Source of the DNA: Pisolithus tinctorius
Lineage: Eukaryota; Basidiomycota; Agaricomycetes; Boletales; Pisolithaceae
DNA: 64,000 nt
Assembly (NCBI GenBank): GCA_024663395.1
Contig: JANFAH010000016.1
Span: 1,178,001 to 1,242,000, forward strand
Direction: 5' to 3'
Shown here piece by piece: positions 1 through 10,880 of this stretch. Positions within the stretch are counted from its first letter, which is position 1. Each line of letters begins with the position of its first letter. The translations under genes were made by a program, and so were the position numbers. Under the pieces are notes generated by a model. It was not told the DNA's origin, made no database searches, and saw only the letters and a program-made list of their open reading frames with translations.

Positions 1-539
1 ATCCTCATCAAACAACAGTTCATTGACATGATCAAAGTGTTGAATAGTGTGAGCATCATTGATGGCACTGTCTTCCAGCAGGGAGGGGCTAGTCACAGAT
101 GGCACAGGTGGTGGGGATGATTTGGGGTTCAAAAGATTGCTCAAATGTTGAAGTAGACATTGCCATTTGGTATCTTGACCTGGAATGACAATGTTAGTTT
201 GCATTTTCTGCTTGTCCCTCCATTTCTTTGGACTTGAGAAATGTTGGCCCATGCCCAAGCTGGTGCTGGGCAGTGCGTGCCAGGTTGCAGAATAGGAATG
301 CATATTGCAGAGGAAAAATGCACCATGAGAACTGGGGTAACCCTGCAACTGCAGACAGGTGCAGACCATCATCCAAAGGATGCTCACCTCAAGCATCATG
401 AGTGAGCTCACTAGACAGTTTGGATATGCTCTGGAGGTGGTGTCATGAGGGTTTCGGGAGGGAAGGTAGAGGTGGCAATGATGATTAAGTGGGATATATA
501 TGGTATAAGTTCCTCAACTGATTTGTGCATCTATTCTTA
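1..539. other. No supported gene
   Basis: Only short overlapping open frames on the minus strand are present, with no recognisable domain. The stretch lies upstream of a gypsy pol remnant and may be more of the same decayed element, but I see no conserved motif that proves it. Confidence 0.4.
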
Positions 540-659
540 GCACAAGCCAGGTAAAGCTGGCGCAGATAGTGGGTCTCTTAGATACATTATTCACATCACA
601 AAAATTATATCTGAAAGACCAGAGATGCTGCCAGAAACTGGTGCCTAAGGTGCTGATGG
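540..659 (+). pseudogene. Gypsy A reverse transcriptase remnant upstream of the copia insertion
   Basis: Read in the frame that continues across the copia insertion, this stretch ends with the residues G-A-D-G. The sequence after the insertion then gives T-M and the conserved VMQIGDCNA block. Gypsy reverse transcriptases of this type have a P-E...D-G-T-M block here with the same spacing, and P-E is also present 12 residues before D-G. An in-frame TAA lies five codons before the insertion. Similarity further upstream is weak, so the left limit is a guess. The continuity of frame across a clean target duplication is the main support. Confidence 0.5.
655..659. repeat. Target-site duplication of copia, left copy (GATGG)
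   Basis: GATGG abuts the left LTR at 660. The same five bases follow the right LTR at 5832-5836. Five bases is the usual target duplication for Ty1/copia integration, and this pair fixes both ends of the element. Confidence 0.85.
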
Positions 660-927
660 TCTTAAGAGGAGGTCAAAATTAAGACTGTAAAGAAGGTCTC
701 AGGCTTCTGTGGTAAGAAGACTTAGTATTAACAAGCTAACCTGTAAAGAAGGTCTATGGTAGTACATCAGTAAGGTAGCTGTAAGGTTAATATAGTAAAC
801 ATACCTCAGGCTTCTGTGGTAAGAAGACTGAGGTGCACAAGGAAAAACTAATTGCCTAAGTGCGAAGAATTATTATGTAAGCTTGTACACTGTAAGCAAA
901 TAAACATAGGGGACACATGTTCCAACA
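660..927 (-). repeat. Copia 3' LTR
   Basis: 268 bp, nearly identical to 5564-5831. On the element's strand it starts TGTTGGAACATG and ends CTTAAGA, so the 3' terminus lacks the usual CA. The left limit is set by the target duplication GATGG and by where the two LTR copies stop matching. Confidence 0.9.
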
Positions 928-938
928 CACCCCCTCAG
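928..938 (-). promoter_or_regulatory. Copia polypurine tract
   Basis: On the minus strand the bases TGAGGGGGTG lie directly before the 3' LTR start TGTTGG. This is the standard place and composition for the plus-strand primer of a copia element. Confidence 0.8.
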
Positions 939-950
939 TGTAGCAAGTCT

Positions 951-1745
951 TTAGAAAATAATTCCCATACCAAGAGAAAAGCATTCATGCTTCTCGCATG
1001 ACAGTCCCTTGGTGAGAACATCGGCGATCTGCTCATTCATAGAAATGTACTTGACATCCACTTCTCCATCTTCAACCTTCTCATGAATAAAATGATGACA
1101 AATAGCTATGTGCTTTGTGCGATCATGGAACATTGCATTGCTTGTCAGGGCTATTGCAGACTGGTTGTTGACTAGGAGTGAAGTGGGCTGTGTGGTTGTA
1201 TCCATATCTAGTTCACATAGTAGCATTCACAGCCAAAGTATTTCTTTTGCAACTGCTGAGACTGCCATGTACTCAGCTTCTGTGCTAGACAAAGCAACAG
1301 AGGTCTGTTTCTTGGATGACCAGCTAACTGCTCCACTGGACAGAGTAAAGATGTAGCCAGTTACAGAACAGCAGTCATTTACATCTGCAGCCCAGTCAGC
1401 ATCAGTGTAGCCTACAAGAGAACTCACAGAGTCTCTCGTGTACTGTAAATGTGCATCAACAGTTTTTCGAAGGTATCTGTAAACTTGTTTGAGTGCGGTC
1501 CAGTGTTGGTCACCAGGGGTAGCTGCATGCCTGCTAAGCATGCCCACAGCGAATGCGAGATCTGGCTGGGTAGCCAGCATAGCATACATCAATGCTCCAA
1601 GAGTGCTTTGATACACATGTAGGTCATAGGCAGGAGCATCGAGTTTCTCTAATTTTAAGTTCTGCTCGATGGGCATGGACACTGTATGGCCATCCTGCAT
1701 GCCCATACACTCAAGAATGAGCTCTATATAGCAATGCTGAGACAA
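951..1745 (-). pseudogene. Copia pol: RNase H and C-terminal part
   Basis: The first part (1227-1745) reads as the end of the reverse-transcriptase connection and the RNase H domain. It contains the block Y-T-D-A-D-W-A and the block S-S-T-E-A-E-Y-M-A that mark copia RNase H. The second part (951-1226) continues it with D-R-T-K-H-I-A-I and H-F-I-H-E-K-V and ends with the D-V-L-T-K-G-L signature. The two parts join in the same frame. This is the carboxy end of the copia polyprotein. A frame break separates it from the reverse-transcriptase segment upstream. Confidence 0.88.
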
Positions 1746-1789
1746 TTCTATGGTTCCCTTGTTGCGATCTCATATAATCTCCATACCAA

Positions 1790-2799
1790 GGATCCACCAA
1801 GCCTTGCCTAAGTTGGAGAGGTCATACTCAGCTGATAGCTGGACTTTGAGGTGGTCAATTGCCTTGTGGCTCTTCAAGAGGATTAGTTTGTCATCGACAT
1901 AGACAGCAACTATAATTAAAATCCCATTTTTGTCTTTGTAGAAAAGACTGTGGTCAGCATCACTGCATGTGAATCTGAGAGATTCGAAGACTTCTCATAG
2001 TTGATTGTACCAGGCTTTAGGAGCCTGTTTCAGTCTGTAGAGCACACGATAGAGGCGCCAAATGATGTCACTTGAGTCTTGGAAGCCAGGAGGAGGGCAG
2101 AGGTATATTTCCTCCTTGAGTTTGCCATTTAGAAAGGCAGACTTTACATCCATCTGGTGGATCTCCAGATCAAACTTAGCAGCAAGGGCAAGTAGGGTTC
2201 TGATGGTAGAGAACTTAGCTACGGGCATGAACATCTCTGTATAATCAATTCCATGGACCTGTGTGAATCCCTTTGCAACGAGTCGGGCTTTGTACTTATC
2301 AACATCGCCTGTAGGGCCTCGCTTTATCTTGTAGACCCATTTCGAATCTATAATCTTTCTGTCAGGTGGGCGTGGTACCTCCTCAATCCTATAGCACAAA
2401 ACATTGCTAATTCATCAGCCATCACTGCATACCAGTGGTCAGCATCAGTATGACACATTGCCTCTGTGAACGTTGTAGGCTTGTCATCACAGATTGTGTT
2501 TGTTTGGTACACAGTAACTTCTTCCCTTTCTGGGTCGTCACCACTCTGACTCACCGTTGCCACACCTTCTCATGCACTCACCTCTGTCTCAGCACCCTTA
2601 CCCTCTGCTGCTACATCCTCCACAGATGGTAAGCTATGTTTTTGATATGCATTGACAAAATAGTGTTGATCATCATCTTGAATAGGCGCTTTTCTGGCTC
2701 AGGATGACCTTCAAATCCCCAGAGGGGGGATAGGGATTGGATAGGGACTGGGAGGCCCAGGCTGTCGCACCAGAGCGATGAAGTGGCCACTGATGGCAC
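1790..2799 (-). pseudogene. Copia pol: reverse transcriptase
   Basis: The main open stretch (1995-2399) shows the copia RT hallmarks: K-W-V-Y-K-I-K, K-A-R-L-V-A-K-G-F-T-Q, the catalytic block Q-M-D-V-K-S-A-F-L-N-G, and Y-R-L-K-Q-A-P-K-A-W. The second catalytic block, V-Y-V-D-D, is read at about 1885-1905 beyond a frame break. The 2348-2799 part is the variable linker before RT. Several frame changes and stops show the gene is dead. The enzyme would copy the element RNA in virus-like particles. Confidence 0.88.
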
Positions 2800-3049
2800 T
2801 TGGTGTCGAATGTTCTGAGGTCCAGTACCTCATCATTCTGCTCATGGTTTGACCCACTAACTGCTTTTCTCTGTTTTAGTGTGAGTTTTAGGCTCGAAGC
2901 ATTGAGCAGCTGTGATCGTCAGTGATCTGCGAGCCATCAGTCGATCGCCATCTCGTCGTTTTGACTGTCCCAGGTGTGTCCTTCAATATCTCCTCCATCT
3001 GACTCATTTCCAGGTTCATCTGGGGTCATTTTGCTCTCTGGTAGGTCAA

Positions 3050-4405
3050 TCTCCCTTTGCATCCCTTGTGCATGAACTGTAGGTGTTACACACCTTGTTT
3101 CCCTAGTTACCATGTCTATCTGGACTCAAGACATGTCTGCGCTGTCCCCTTCATCGAAGACAGCATCACGCGTTTTGACAATTCGCCCAGTGGACTGATG
3201 TATGCACAGGTATGCCTGTTTATTCTCCAAGTATCCCAAGAGTGCGCACTCAAGGGACTTAACATCCAGCTTTTGATGCTTCTCCTCTGGAACATGGACA
3301 TGTGCCATGCATCCAAAAATTCAAAGATGGGCGATTGATGGCTTGTTCCCAGTGTATGCCTCATAGGGGGTTATGCTTTGCTCGAGTGCTTTAGTTGGTA
3401 GTCTATTTATTATGTGCGCTGCATGCAGTATGGCATCCCCCCAATATTTGTTGGGCAGACTGGCATCACTGAGCATAGCTCATGCAGACTCAACAAGTGT
3501 TTGGTTCATCCGTTCCACTATGCCATTTTCCTGTGGTGTGTAGGCATTCATCTTCTCATGATGTATGCCTTTTGACTTCAGATAGGCTTCAAATGCATTC
3601 AAGCTGTATTCCCCACCACCATCACTTCAAAGATAGTTAGGGTGACATCTGGTTTCTGCTTCAGCTCTAGCAAAGTACTCCTTGGTTAGTCCAAAGACTT
3701 CATCCTTTGACTTGATTAACTTAACCACCAGGTGGTGTGAGTGTCCGTCAATGAATGTTACAAAGTACCAGGTGGCCAGATTGTCCTGCAGTCTCCATAG
3801 GCCCACACACATCTGTGTAAGTTCTGTGCAGTACACTCAGGCTTTCCACAGCTGACTTCGATGGAATAGGTTCCCAATGTTGTTTGCCATCATGGCAGGC
3901 CTTGCATGAAGTCATGTTGTGCTCCTTCAGTCCTGTCAGTTCCATCCCAGACACCATGCCACTCTCAGATAGTCTTAGGATGTTTCTGATGTTTGCATGT
4001 CCTGAGTCAACAATGCCAGGTGGTTAGTGTAGCCTTAGATGTCATTGTGTGTGAGGTGAGAGCAGTGAAAGGTTCATTTGGGTTTAGCACATCAGGTGTA
4101 CTGAAAATGTATGCAGAATGACTGCCAGATATGACACTTGCTTCGAGTATGTAGAGAGACTTTCATTTAGTAGCCAGAGCTACAACCTTGCCATCAATGT
4201 GCACCCTACACTCCTGCTCTCCAAAGGTGACTAGAAGTCCCTTCGAGGCTAGTGCAGGCACTGACACAAGGTTTGTATCCAGGTCCAGAACATAGTAGAC
4301 ATCTTGGAGGATCATTCCACTTGTGCAGCCATCCTCAAGATGCATGGAGACTTCAGTTCTCCCTTTCCCAATAGCTTGTATGGTTCTGCCATCACCAACA
4401 ATCAC
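3050..4405 (-). pseudogene. Copia pol: protease end, GAG-pre-integrase and integrase
   Basis: The segment at 4163-4405 carries the conserved block V-Y-Y-V-L-D-L-D-T-N-L-V-S-V that follows the protease in copia polyproteins. The segment at 3748-3957 holds the pre-integrase linker with C-K-A-C and the block T-D-V-C-G-P-M, whose Asp is the first integrase catalytic residue. The segment at 3627-3836 continues with V-T-F-I-D-G-H-S. The segments at 3116-3364 read as the integrase C-terminal region. Frames change several times, so no full integrase can be made. Confidence 0.82.
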
Positions 4406-4441
4406 TGGTTGCGAGGGTGACAGTTTGCTGAACGTTGCAAA

Positions 4442-5492
4442 CTACAAGCATTGGCAGCACATGTGTGCTGAGGCACCAGAGTCAACTACCCACTCTGATG
4501 CACTGGTCTCAGGGCAGGTGCGTGCCATGAACAGACAAAGAGGTCCGCTATCCTCTTCTGCAACAGTTGCAACCTTGGCTGTTAACTCTGTTTTTTCCTT
4601 GGATTTATCCTTGCTCCCTTGTGCAGATCCCTGTGGTGCAGCTTTGGCCGCTTCATCTGCCTTCTTCTTGTAGCATTCATCCTCTGTGTGTCTGGTTTTG
4701 CCACAGGGGGCATAGATACACTTCTTCTTCTTTTTCTTCCTGTCTGTTGCCTTTGACTTTTTACCTGGGTTAGTCTTAGCAGCGAGAGCAGAATGTGCTG
4801 TCAAAGTTTGTTGTGTTCTTTCTTCTACCAGGACTTGGGATATGACAGTCTCAATAGTGAGCTTGTCATTTGAGGACATAAGGATTGTCTGGAGTGTGGA
4901 GTACAGCTGTGGGAGAGATATCACCATTGCAATCGCTACCAGTGAGTCATTGAGGGGTTGACCAAGTGATGAGAGGATGTGGGCTTTTTGCTGCATGGCA
5001 TTTAGCTGCATTTCCATAGGCTGGTCATTGGCAAGTGTGCCACGAAACAGTTCTCCTATAAGGTAGGCTATGGATTGCTTTCCCTTTCCTTCATACCATT
5101 CACTGAGCTTGGTCCAGGTCTCCGCTGCAGTACTAGCATACAGAACACCACTAAGAGGCTCATCCTTGAGTGTTAAGGTAATCTGTGCACATGCTTCTTT
5201 GTCTTTCATTAACCATTCCTCATACTGGTCTGGGTTCATGTTCACATCTGGAGCTTTTCTTCTCCGTGCCAGCAACTACATTCCAGAGGCCTCGTATACC
5301 TAGGACTTTCTGCATTTGAAACTTCCACATTTGATAATTTGCTCCATTGTCTGTGAGGGGTGTTATATCATAGAGTTGGCTTGAGCCTTGGGTAACCCTA
5401 GCACTATTAGATGCAGAAACTGTTGTGTTCATGCTTGTTGATGGGCCTGGTTGCCAGGATGTCGACACTGACACTCCAGATGACATGTCCAT
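4442..5492 (-). pseudogene. Copia gag and protease start
   Basis: Translation starts at 5492. The first ~90 codons give a Ty1-type capsid start (Y-Q-M-W-K-F-Q-M). A frame shift near 5230-5275 leads into a 277-codon stretch with the capsid core, a lysine-rich tract and a zinc-knuckle-like motif C-x4-C-x4-H-x4-C, where C-x2-C-x4-H-x4-C is usual. The stretch ends with the aspartic protease active site V-V-D-S-G-A-S-A-H. The overlap of the two frames suggests an acquired frameshift rather than programmed recoding, since copia elements normally use one frame. Confidence 0.85.
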
Positions 5493-5540
5493 AGGTTATT
5501 TGGTGGTACCACTTTCAAGTTTCGTTGATACTGTAAGGTT

Positions 5541-5563
5541 AGAGCTGCATGGGGCTCATAACC
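5541..5563 (-). promoter_or_regulatory. Copia primer-binding site matching the 5' half of initiator tRNA-Met
   Basis: Directly inside the 5' LTR the minus strand reads GGTTATGAGCCCCATGCAGC. Its complement contains GGGCTCATAACC, the anticodon stem-loop (CAT) of initiator tRNA-Met. Ty5 and Drosophila copia use a primer made by cleaving that tRNA in the anticodon loop. A 3'-terminal tRNA match (TGG...) is not seen at this junction. Confidence 0.7.
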
Positions 5564-5831
5564 TCTTAAGAGGAGGTCGAAATTAAGACTGTAAAGAAGG
5601 TCTCAGGCTTCTGTGGTAAGAAGACTTAGTATTAACAAGCTAACCTGTAAAGAAGGTCTATGGTAGTACATCAGTAAGGTAGCTGTAAGGTTAATATAGT
5701 AAACATACCTCAGGCTTCTGTGGTAAGAAGACTGAGGTGCATGAGGAAAAACTAATTGCCTAAGTGCGAAGAATTATTATGTAAGCTTGTACACTGTAAG
5801 CAAATAAACATAGGGGACACATGTTCCAACA
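5564..5831 (-). repeat. Copia 5' LTR
   Basis: 268 bp, partner of 660-927. It would hold the promoter of the element on the minus strand. Confidence 0.9.
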
Positions 5832-5836
5832 GATGG
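5832..5836. repeat. Target-site duplication of copia, right copy (GATGG)
   Basis: Identical to 655-659 and directly after the right LTR. The gypsy A reading frame continues from here. Confidence 0.85.
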
Positions 5837-7298
5837 CACAATGATAAGCCAGGTCATGCAGATTGGAGATTGCAATGCTGGTGCTACATACCAATCCTTA
5901 ATGAACCACATTTTTGCACCATACATAGGGAACCTTATGGATGTCTACCTTGATGACATTGTAGTCTACTCCCACTTGCCTGAAGAGCATGTCTGCCATG
6001 TAAAAATGGTTATTGACACTCTGCACGAGCACAAATTTTACTTGAGCAAACACAAATTACAATTTTTCAAAGATGAACTACATATCCTCAGACATGTGAT
6101 TGACAAAGATGGAATCTGTATGGATCCAGACAAGGTGGATAAAATAATCAATTGGAAGACCCCTACGAACAAGGAGTTACTTGCAGGTTTTATAGGTGCA
6201 GTCGGGTATCTCGCACCAGGTTGTGAGGGCATCCAAATCCCACTCAGGCATTTGCATAAACTTGCTTCCCCCAGCACACCTTGGCATTGGTCCTTTACCA
6301 AGCAGCATGCATTTGATCTAGTGAAAAACTTAGTACACAAATACTGTGAAGTGTGCCGGAAGGCATTAGACTACTCACCTGGGCACCAGCCAATCAATCT
6401 GTCTTGTGACGCCAGCATGTCAGGTGGAAGTGGTGTCCTTTGGCAAGGCACAGACCTAGAAAGTGCGAACATTATCACCTTCTGGTCTGGGAAATTCAAC
6501 CCTGTGCAGCAAAACTACCTGGTGCATGAGCAGGAGCTACTTGCTATTATAGAATCCCTCTGCCACTTCCAACACCTACTTCAAGGGACCGAGTTCCACA
6601 TTTTTACAGACCATAAAGGTCTGGAATGGATTCAGACTCAGCAGAAGCTGTCCCCATGTCAGGCAAGATGGTTAGAAACCCTTGCAGACTTTGATTTCGA
6701 AATAATGCACATACCCGGAAAAGCTAACATCTTGGCTGATGCATTAAGCCGCATTTACTCTAATGAGCCCAAAGGCACAGTACGTGCCTCGAGTGAATAT
6801 GTGTGTGCCAAGGAGGAGAACATGCCATCAGACTTACTCTTGAATCTCGTCACTGCCCCAGTGTACACCAGTGATCAGATCTTCCTTGGAGCAGCTACTC
6901 GCTCAGGGGACAGTGCAAGAGCAGCCTTCCCAAATGCACATCGAGTGATCTTGAAGCTGCCTGAACCACCATCACAATCACTGGAGGGCAGGAGCCCAGA
7001 GGCAGTGCATGGGCCCATGTCACCCATTACACAGAATAATGACATGACACAAACTGAGGATGGTAGTGACAGCCATGGTCTACCTGACAACAGCATCACA
7101 GCAGCAGACAGCCCAGAGGACAGTGACAGCGATGACAGCTGTCATATGAACAAAGACCCACCAACAGGGTCTGAATTACTGCTTGACAATCCAGTGACAT
7201 TGACAGACTTAGTCTCACTCAGCGAACCAAGTCTTGATGTACATGAGTGCATCCGTGACCGGTATGGCGAAGACAAATTCTTCTCCAAGATACTATGA
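5837..7298 (+). pseudogene. Gypsy A pol: reverse transcriptase and RNase H
   Basis: The frame opens inside the RT palm with V-M-Q-I-G-D-C-N-A and the catalytic block V-Y-L-D-D-I-V-V-Y-S. The connection domain follows (F-I-G-A-V-G-Y-L-A). Next is a gypsy RNase H with L-S-C-D-A-S, F-W-S-G-K-F, E-Q-E-L-L-A-I-I-E and F-T-D-H-K-G-L-E-W. The D-A-L-S-R-I-Y block marks the end of RNase H. The last ~150 residues are an acidic, Ser/Pro-rich spacer before integrase. The frame ends at a TGA (7296-7298) and runs on open in the same frame into integrase, so this stop is a point mutation. The N-terminal RT part lies left of copia. Confidence 0.9.
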
Positions 7299-8104
7299 AA
7301 CCCTAAGAATTACAATAACTTCAAAGTGAGTAATGGGCTAGTATACCTGCAAGACAACGACTGCAGAACGCTCTGCATTCCAGATATCCAGATTGGTGAC
7401 AGATGCCTGCAAGAGATGTTAATATCACATGCACATTCAATACTTGCTCACCTTGGACCTGCTAAAACGATCGCATACCTGAGAGACAATGTTTGGTGGG
7501 AGAATATTAATGCCGATGTCGATGCCTACTGCAAATCCTGTATAACTTGCCAAACGTCAAAGCCTGACAACCATGCTAACTACAGCTTATTCAAAACATT
7601 AGACATACCTAATTACCCATGGGAGACAATTGGGATTGACTTTGTAGGACTGCTCCCAGACTCCAAGATGCTCAATGGATCGTTCGATATGATATTGGTT
7701 GTCATAGACCACTTAACATCAATGATCCACCTAATACCAACCAAACAAACCTACTGCGCTAAAGACATCGCAGAAGTCATGTTCAATCGTGTGTACAAAC
7801 ACCATGGAATGCCACGGAACATAGTCAGTGACCGTGACTCATTATTCACAAGTGTGTTCTGGACTCGCTTGAATGAGCTCACTGGATCAGAAACCATACC
7901 ATCACCCAGATGATCAGATCATGTATCTCACCTAACCAGCGAGACTGGGCAACTAAACTACCTGCAATTGAGTTCGCTATCAATGGTGCATGGTCCAAGA
8001 CCACTGGGTTTGCTCCATTTGCACTCAACTATGGTTGTATACCTAAAATTATGATCTGGGAAATGGATACTAAATACCCAGGTGTTAGGACCTTTGCCAA
8101 ATGA
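7299..8104 (+). pseudogene. Gypsy A pol: integrase with core deletion
   Basis: The zinc-binding H-H-C-C domain is visible (H-A-H-S-I-L-A-H-L-G ... C-K-S-C-I-T-C). The catalytic core follows with the first Asp in I-G-I-D-F-V-G and the second in V-S-D-R-D-S-L-F. Soon after, at about 7882-7890, the expected stretch with the third catalytic residue (Glu, in a P-Q-T-D-G...E-R block) is missing and the frame changes. The sequence resumes with T-I-T-Q-M-I-R-S-C and continues to the end of the core at 8104. A deletion of some 20 codons therefore removed the catalytic Glu. The frame ends in TGA (8102-8104) where an Arg is expected. Confidence 0.85.
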
Positions 8105-8602
8105 ATGAAAGATGCAATAATGCGTGCCCATGATTCTATCATTGCAGCCTGTGTCAAACAAACTCAACTAGCAAACAATAGGAGAAAGGAAACCCCGTTC
8201 ATAAAGGGTGATCTGGTATATCTGTCCACTGCCAATCTGACACTCCCTAAGGGTCGTGCTAGGAAACTTGCCCCTAAATTTATTGGCCCCTTCCGCATAC
8301 TAGAGGACTACCACAACAACACCTTCTTGTTGGATATTCCCATGGAACTCAAGCAACGTGGAGTACACCTGGCATTTTACACAAGCTTACTGCGTATCCA
8401 CATGCCAAATGCTGACTGACAATTTCCAGGCTGCCAGCTCCCACAGATAGTCAGCCTGGGCAAACTTGAAGAGCTCACGGTAAAGCACATAAATGACCAC
8501 CATGGTCAAGGCCTGGACATGTTGTTCGAAGTAGTATACATGAGTGGGGATTCCATCTGGCTACCCTACCCGGAAGTGGAATGACTCGCACATAATGTAC
8601 CT
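8105..8602 (+). pseudogene. Gypsy A pol: integrase C-terminal and chromodomain-like end
   Basis: This continues integrase with the GPY/F-type block K-L-A-P-K-F-I-G-P-F-R-I-L and H-L-A-F-Y-T-S-L-L-R. After an in-frame TGA (8417-8419) the same frame gives F-P-G-C-Q-L-P-Q-I and then a chromodomain-like stretch (I-N-D-H-H-G-Q-G-L-D...W-L-P-Y). A further TGA follows at 8582-8584. Chromoviral integrases carry such a domain to target heterochromatin. The coding sequence is interrupted at about 8620 by the TIR element. Confidence 0.75.
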
Positions 8603-8629
8603 ACTTTGTACCGTATCATACGACCAAAC

Positions 8630-8677
8630 GAGGTTGACAATCGGCCGTGTTGCACAGACCGGCTAAAGTCGAGCCCA
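8630..8677 (+). repeat. Left terminal inverted repeat of the TIR element
   Basis: The strongest block is TGACAATCGGCCGT, found as its reverse complement at the right end. The match ends with GAGCCCA. Confidence 0.7.
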
Positions 8678-8831
8678 CCTCTGAGTTGTCATCGTGTCAC
8701 ACAGCATAGCCATGATCATTGGATGTCACCATACTGCACAGTGTGGCTGAGGGGTTACTACTATATACATCTTGCCTGGATAATCCTGGCATGGATTCTG
8801 GCAAGTTGGGAAAGGTCTGGTACTAACCTGG

Positions 8832-10260
8832 TCTGGGCTCACTGGCATGAGCCCAGCATGTGTCAGCAATTGCCAGTGGGTCAGAAGGCATTCCACTGTA
8901 ATTCTATTGGTTTGGTATGAATGCCATGCTAATTCCAGTAAGCTGGGACAAATGCCGGGATAATGCCAATAAGCCAGGAAACATACCGGTCTTATGCTAG
9001 TGGGCCGGCACAGATGCCAAGGTGGTGATGGTCAGTTGGCATGGATGCCGAGCTAATTCCAGTTGGCCGGTATGGATGACAGCAACCACACTATTTCCAG
9101 CGGGTCGGAAGGCATACCAATGTACATCCATTGGGCTGGTATGAGTTACGGCAATTTCTAGTATGCCGGGTCACATACCGGCCTTATGCAAGTGGGCCGT
9201 GACAGGTGCCTGGATTATGGTGGGTAGTTGGAATATACGTCTAGCCAGCTTTCATGCCGGGAATAGTAAGCCGGGACCCATACCGGTATAGTGCAAATAT
9301 GGCGGAATAGAGGATAAGCTGGTGTTGGTGTGTGGGCATGGATGCTCATCTAATTCCAGGTGGGCCGGATGGATCACAGCCTCCAGGATATTTGCAGTGG
9401 TTCGGAAAGCACACTAGTGGGGTGCTATTCGGCCGGTATGGCTTCCTGACATTTCCAGTTAGCTGGGCCAGATCCCATGTTATTGCCAGTGAGCCGGGAT
9501 ATCTACCTGGCTGAATCTAGGGGACTGGCAGGGGGCCAAGGCCGGTGCCAGTTGGTTGGCATCAATTCCTAACTAACTCCAGTTGGCCGGAATGGATCAC
9601 AACCTCCAGGCTATTTACAGTGGTTCAGAAGGCATTCCAGTGGGACGGTATTGGGCCGGTATATGTTCCAGCCAAATCCAGTCAGCCGGGTCAAATTCCC
9701 AGTTGTTGAACATGACCCGGGACACATACTGGCCACATTATAGTGGGCCGGCACAGGTTCAGGGCTGTTGGCATTTGTTTGGCATCAATTCTGAACCAAC
9801 TCCAGTTGGCCGGGATGGATGAGACCCTCCAGGAGATTTACAGTGGTTCAGAAGGCACTCCAGTGGGATTCTATTGTGCCGGTATATGTTCTGGCCAAAT
9901 CCAGTCAGCCGGATCAAATTTCCAGTTGTTTATCATGACCCGGGATACCTACCGGCCACAATGTAGTGGGCCAGCACAGGTCTAGGGCTGGTGGCAGTTG
10001 TTTGGCATCAGTTCTGAACCAATTCCAGTTGGCCGGGATGGATGACACCCTCCAGGCTATTTACAGTGGTTCAGAAGGCACTCCAGTGGGATTCTATTGG
10101 GCCGGTATATGTTCCGGCACAGTCTAGTCAGCCGGGCCAAATTCCCAATTGGTGACCGTAACCCGGGACACATACCGGCCTTATGCTAAGGGACCGGGAC
10201 AGATGCCCAGCCTATGGTGGTTGATTGGCATGGATGCCCAGTTAAGGCCACTTGATGTTA
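8832..10260 (+). repeat. 223-bp tandem repeat array rich in GCCGG
   Basis: A landmark CCAG(T/G)(T/G)GGCC recurs at 9356, 9579, 9802 and 10025, exactly 223 bp apart. Diverged units begin near 9059 and 8832, with spacings of 297 and about 227 bp. Each unit carries several GCCGG/CCGG motifs and a conserved block around CAGTGGTTCAGAAGGC. Short open frames across it are by-products of the repeat. Confidence 0.85.
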
Positions 10261-10880
10261 CCGGTTTAGATGATGGGCTAGTCTTTTGGCATCCCCTGGT
10301 AAATGCATGAGCCATACAAGTAGTGTCACATATATTTTGGCTGGGCTGGGAAGCTATTGTCTATGGGGCTGATATATCAGTGGCCTGTGTAATAAGGCTT
10401 GGCTGGACCTGCAGTGTTCTGTTTGGAACGGTGGGAGCATATATCAGTGTGCCGTGTGCATCGGCCTCAGCCCAAATTGGAGTGCCCATGTACTATGGAG
10501 GGGTTATAATCCATTGTACCGTGACCTTGGAGTGGGCCCAGATATTGTGATCCCGTAGGACAGGCTGGACGAATACTCCAGTGTTTCATGGTGTACGGGA
10601 GGCCCACGATACGGTGTCCCGTCTGTCTCGAGTCAGCCCGTGTATTATGATCACCAATCCATGTGTTCTGGCACATATGCCACGGTCTCGTGCACAACAA
10701 GCAAGCCAATCTCCCAGTGTTCCGTCTGACTGGATTCGGCTCGAGTTGAAGTGTTCCACCAATTACGGGCCAGCCCTAGTCGGACTTTGGGAGAGGTATA
10801 TGGCAAATAACTTGGCTTGGGATGGCATATAATATCCATAGAACCACCTTTACATGGACCCCCTATTGGATAAGTGTAGG
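10261..10880. other. Spacer between array and dioxygenase ORF
   Basis: No gene is supported. Short frames on both strands lack recognisable motifs. The stretch may contain the 3' end of the dioxygenase transcript. Confidence 0.4.

Larger units (their letters stand above)
660..5831 (-). mobile_element. Ty1/copia LTR retrotransposon, decayed, inserted in gypsy A
   Basis: The element is 5,172 bp with two 268-bp LTRs differing at only a few positions, so the insertion is fairly young. In its own direction (minus strand) the order is LTR, half-tRNA primer site, gag with zinc knuckle, protease (D-S-G-A), integrase, reverse transcriptase (YVDD), RNase H, purine tract, LTR. That is the canonical Pseudoviridae/copia order. 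The polyprotein is cut into several frames, so this copy cannot be autonomous. It lies within the reverse-transcriptase domain of gypsy A. Confidence 0.92.

Noticed and set aside
5545..5563. Possible tRNA-Met gene fragment
   Set aside because: Only the anticodon arm is matched and it abuts an LTR, so it is a primer-binding site.
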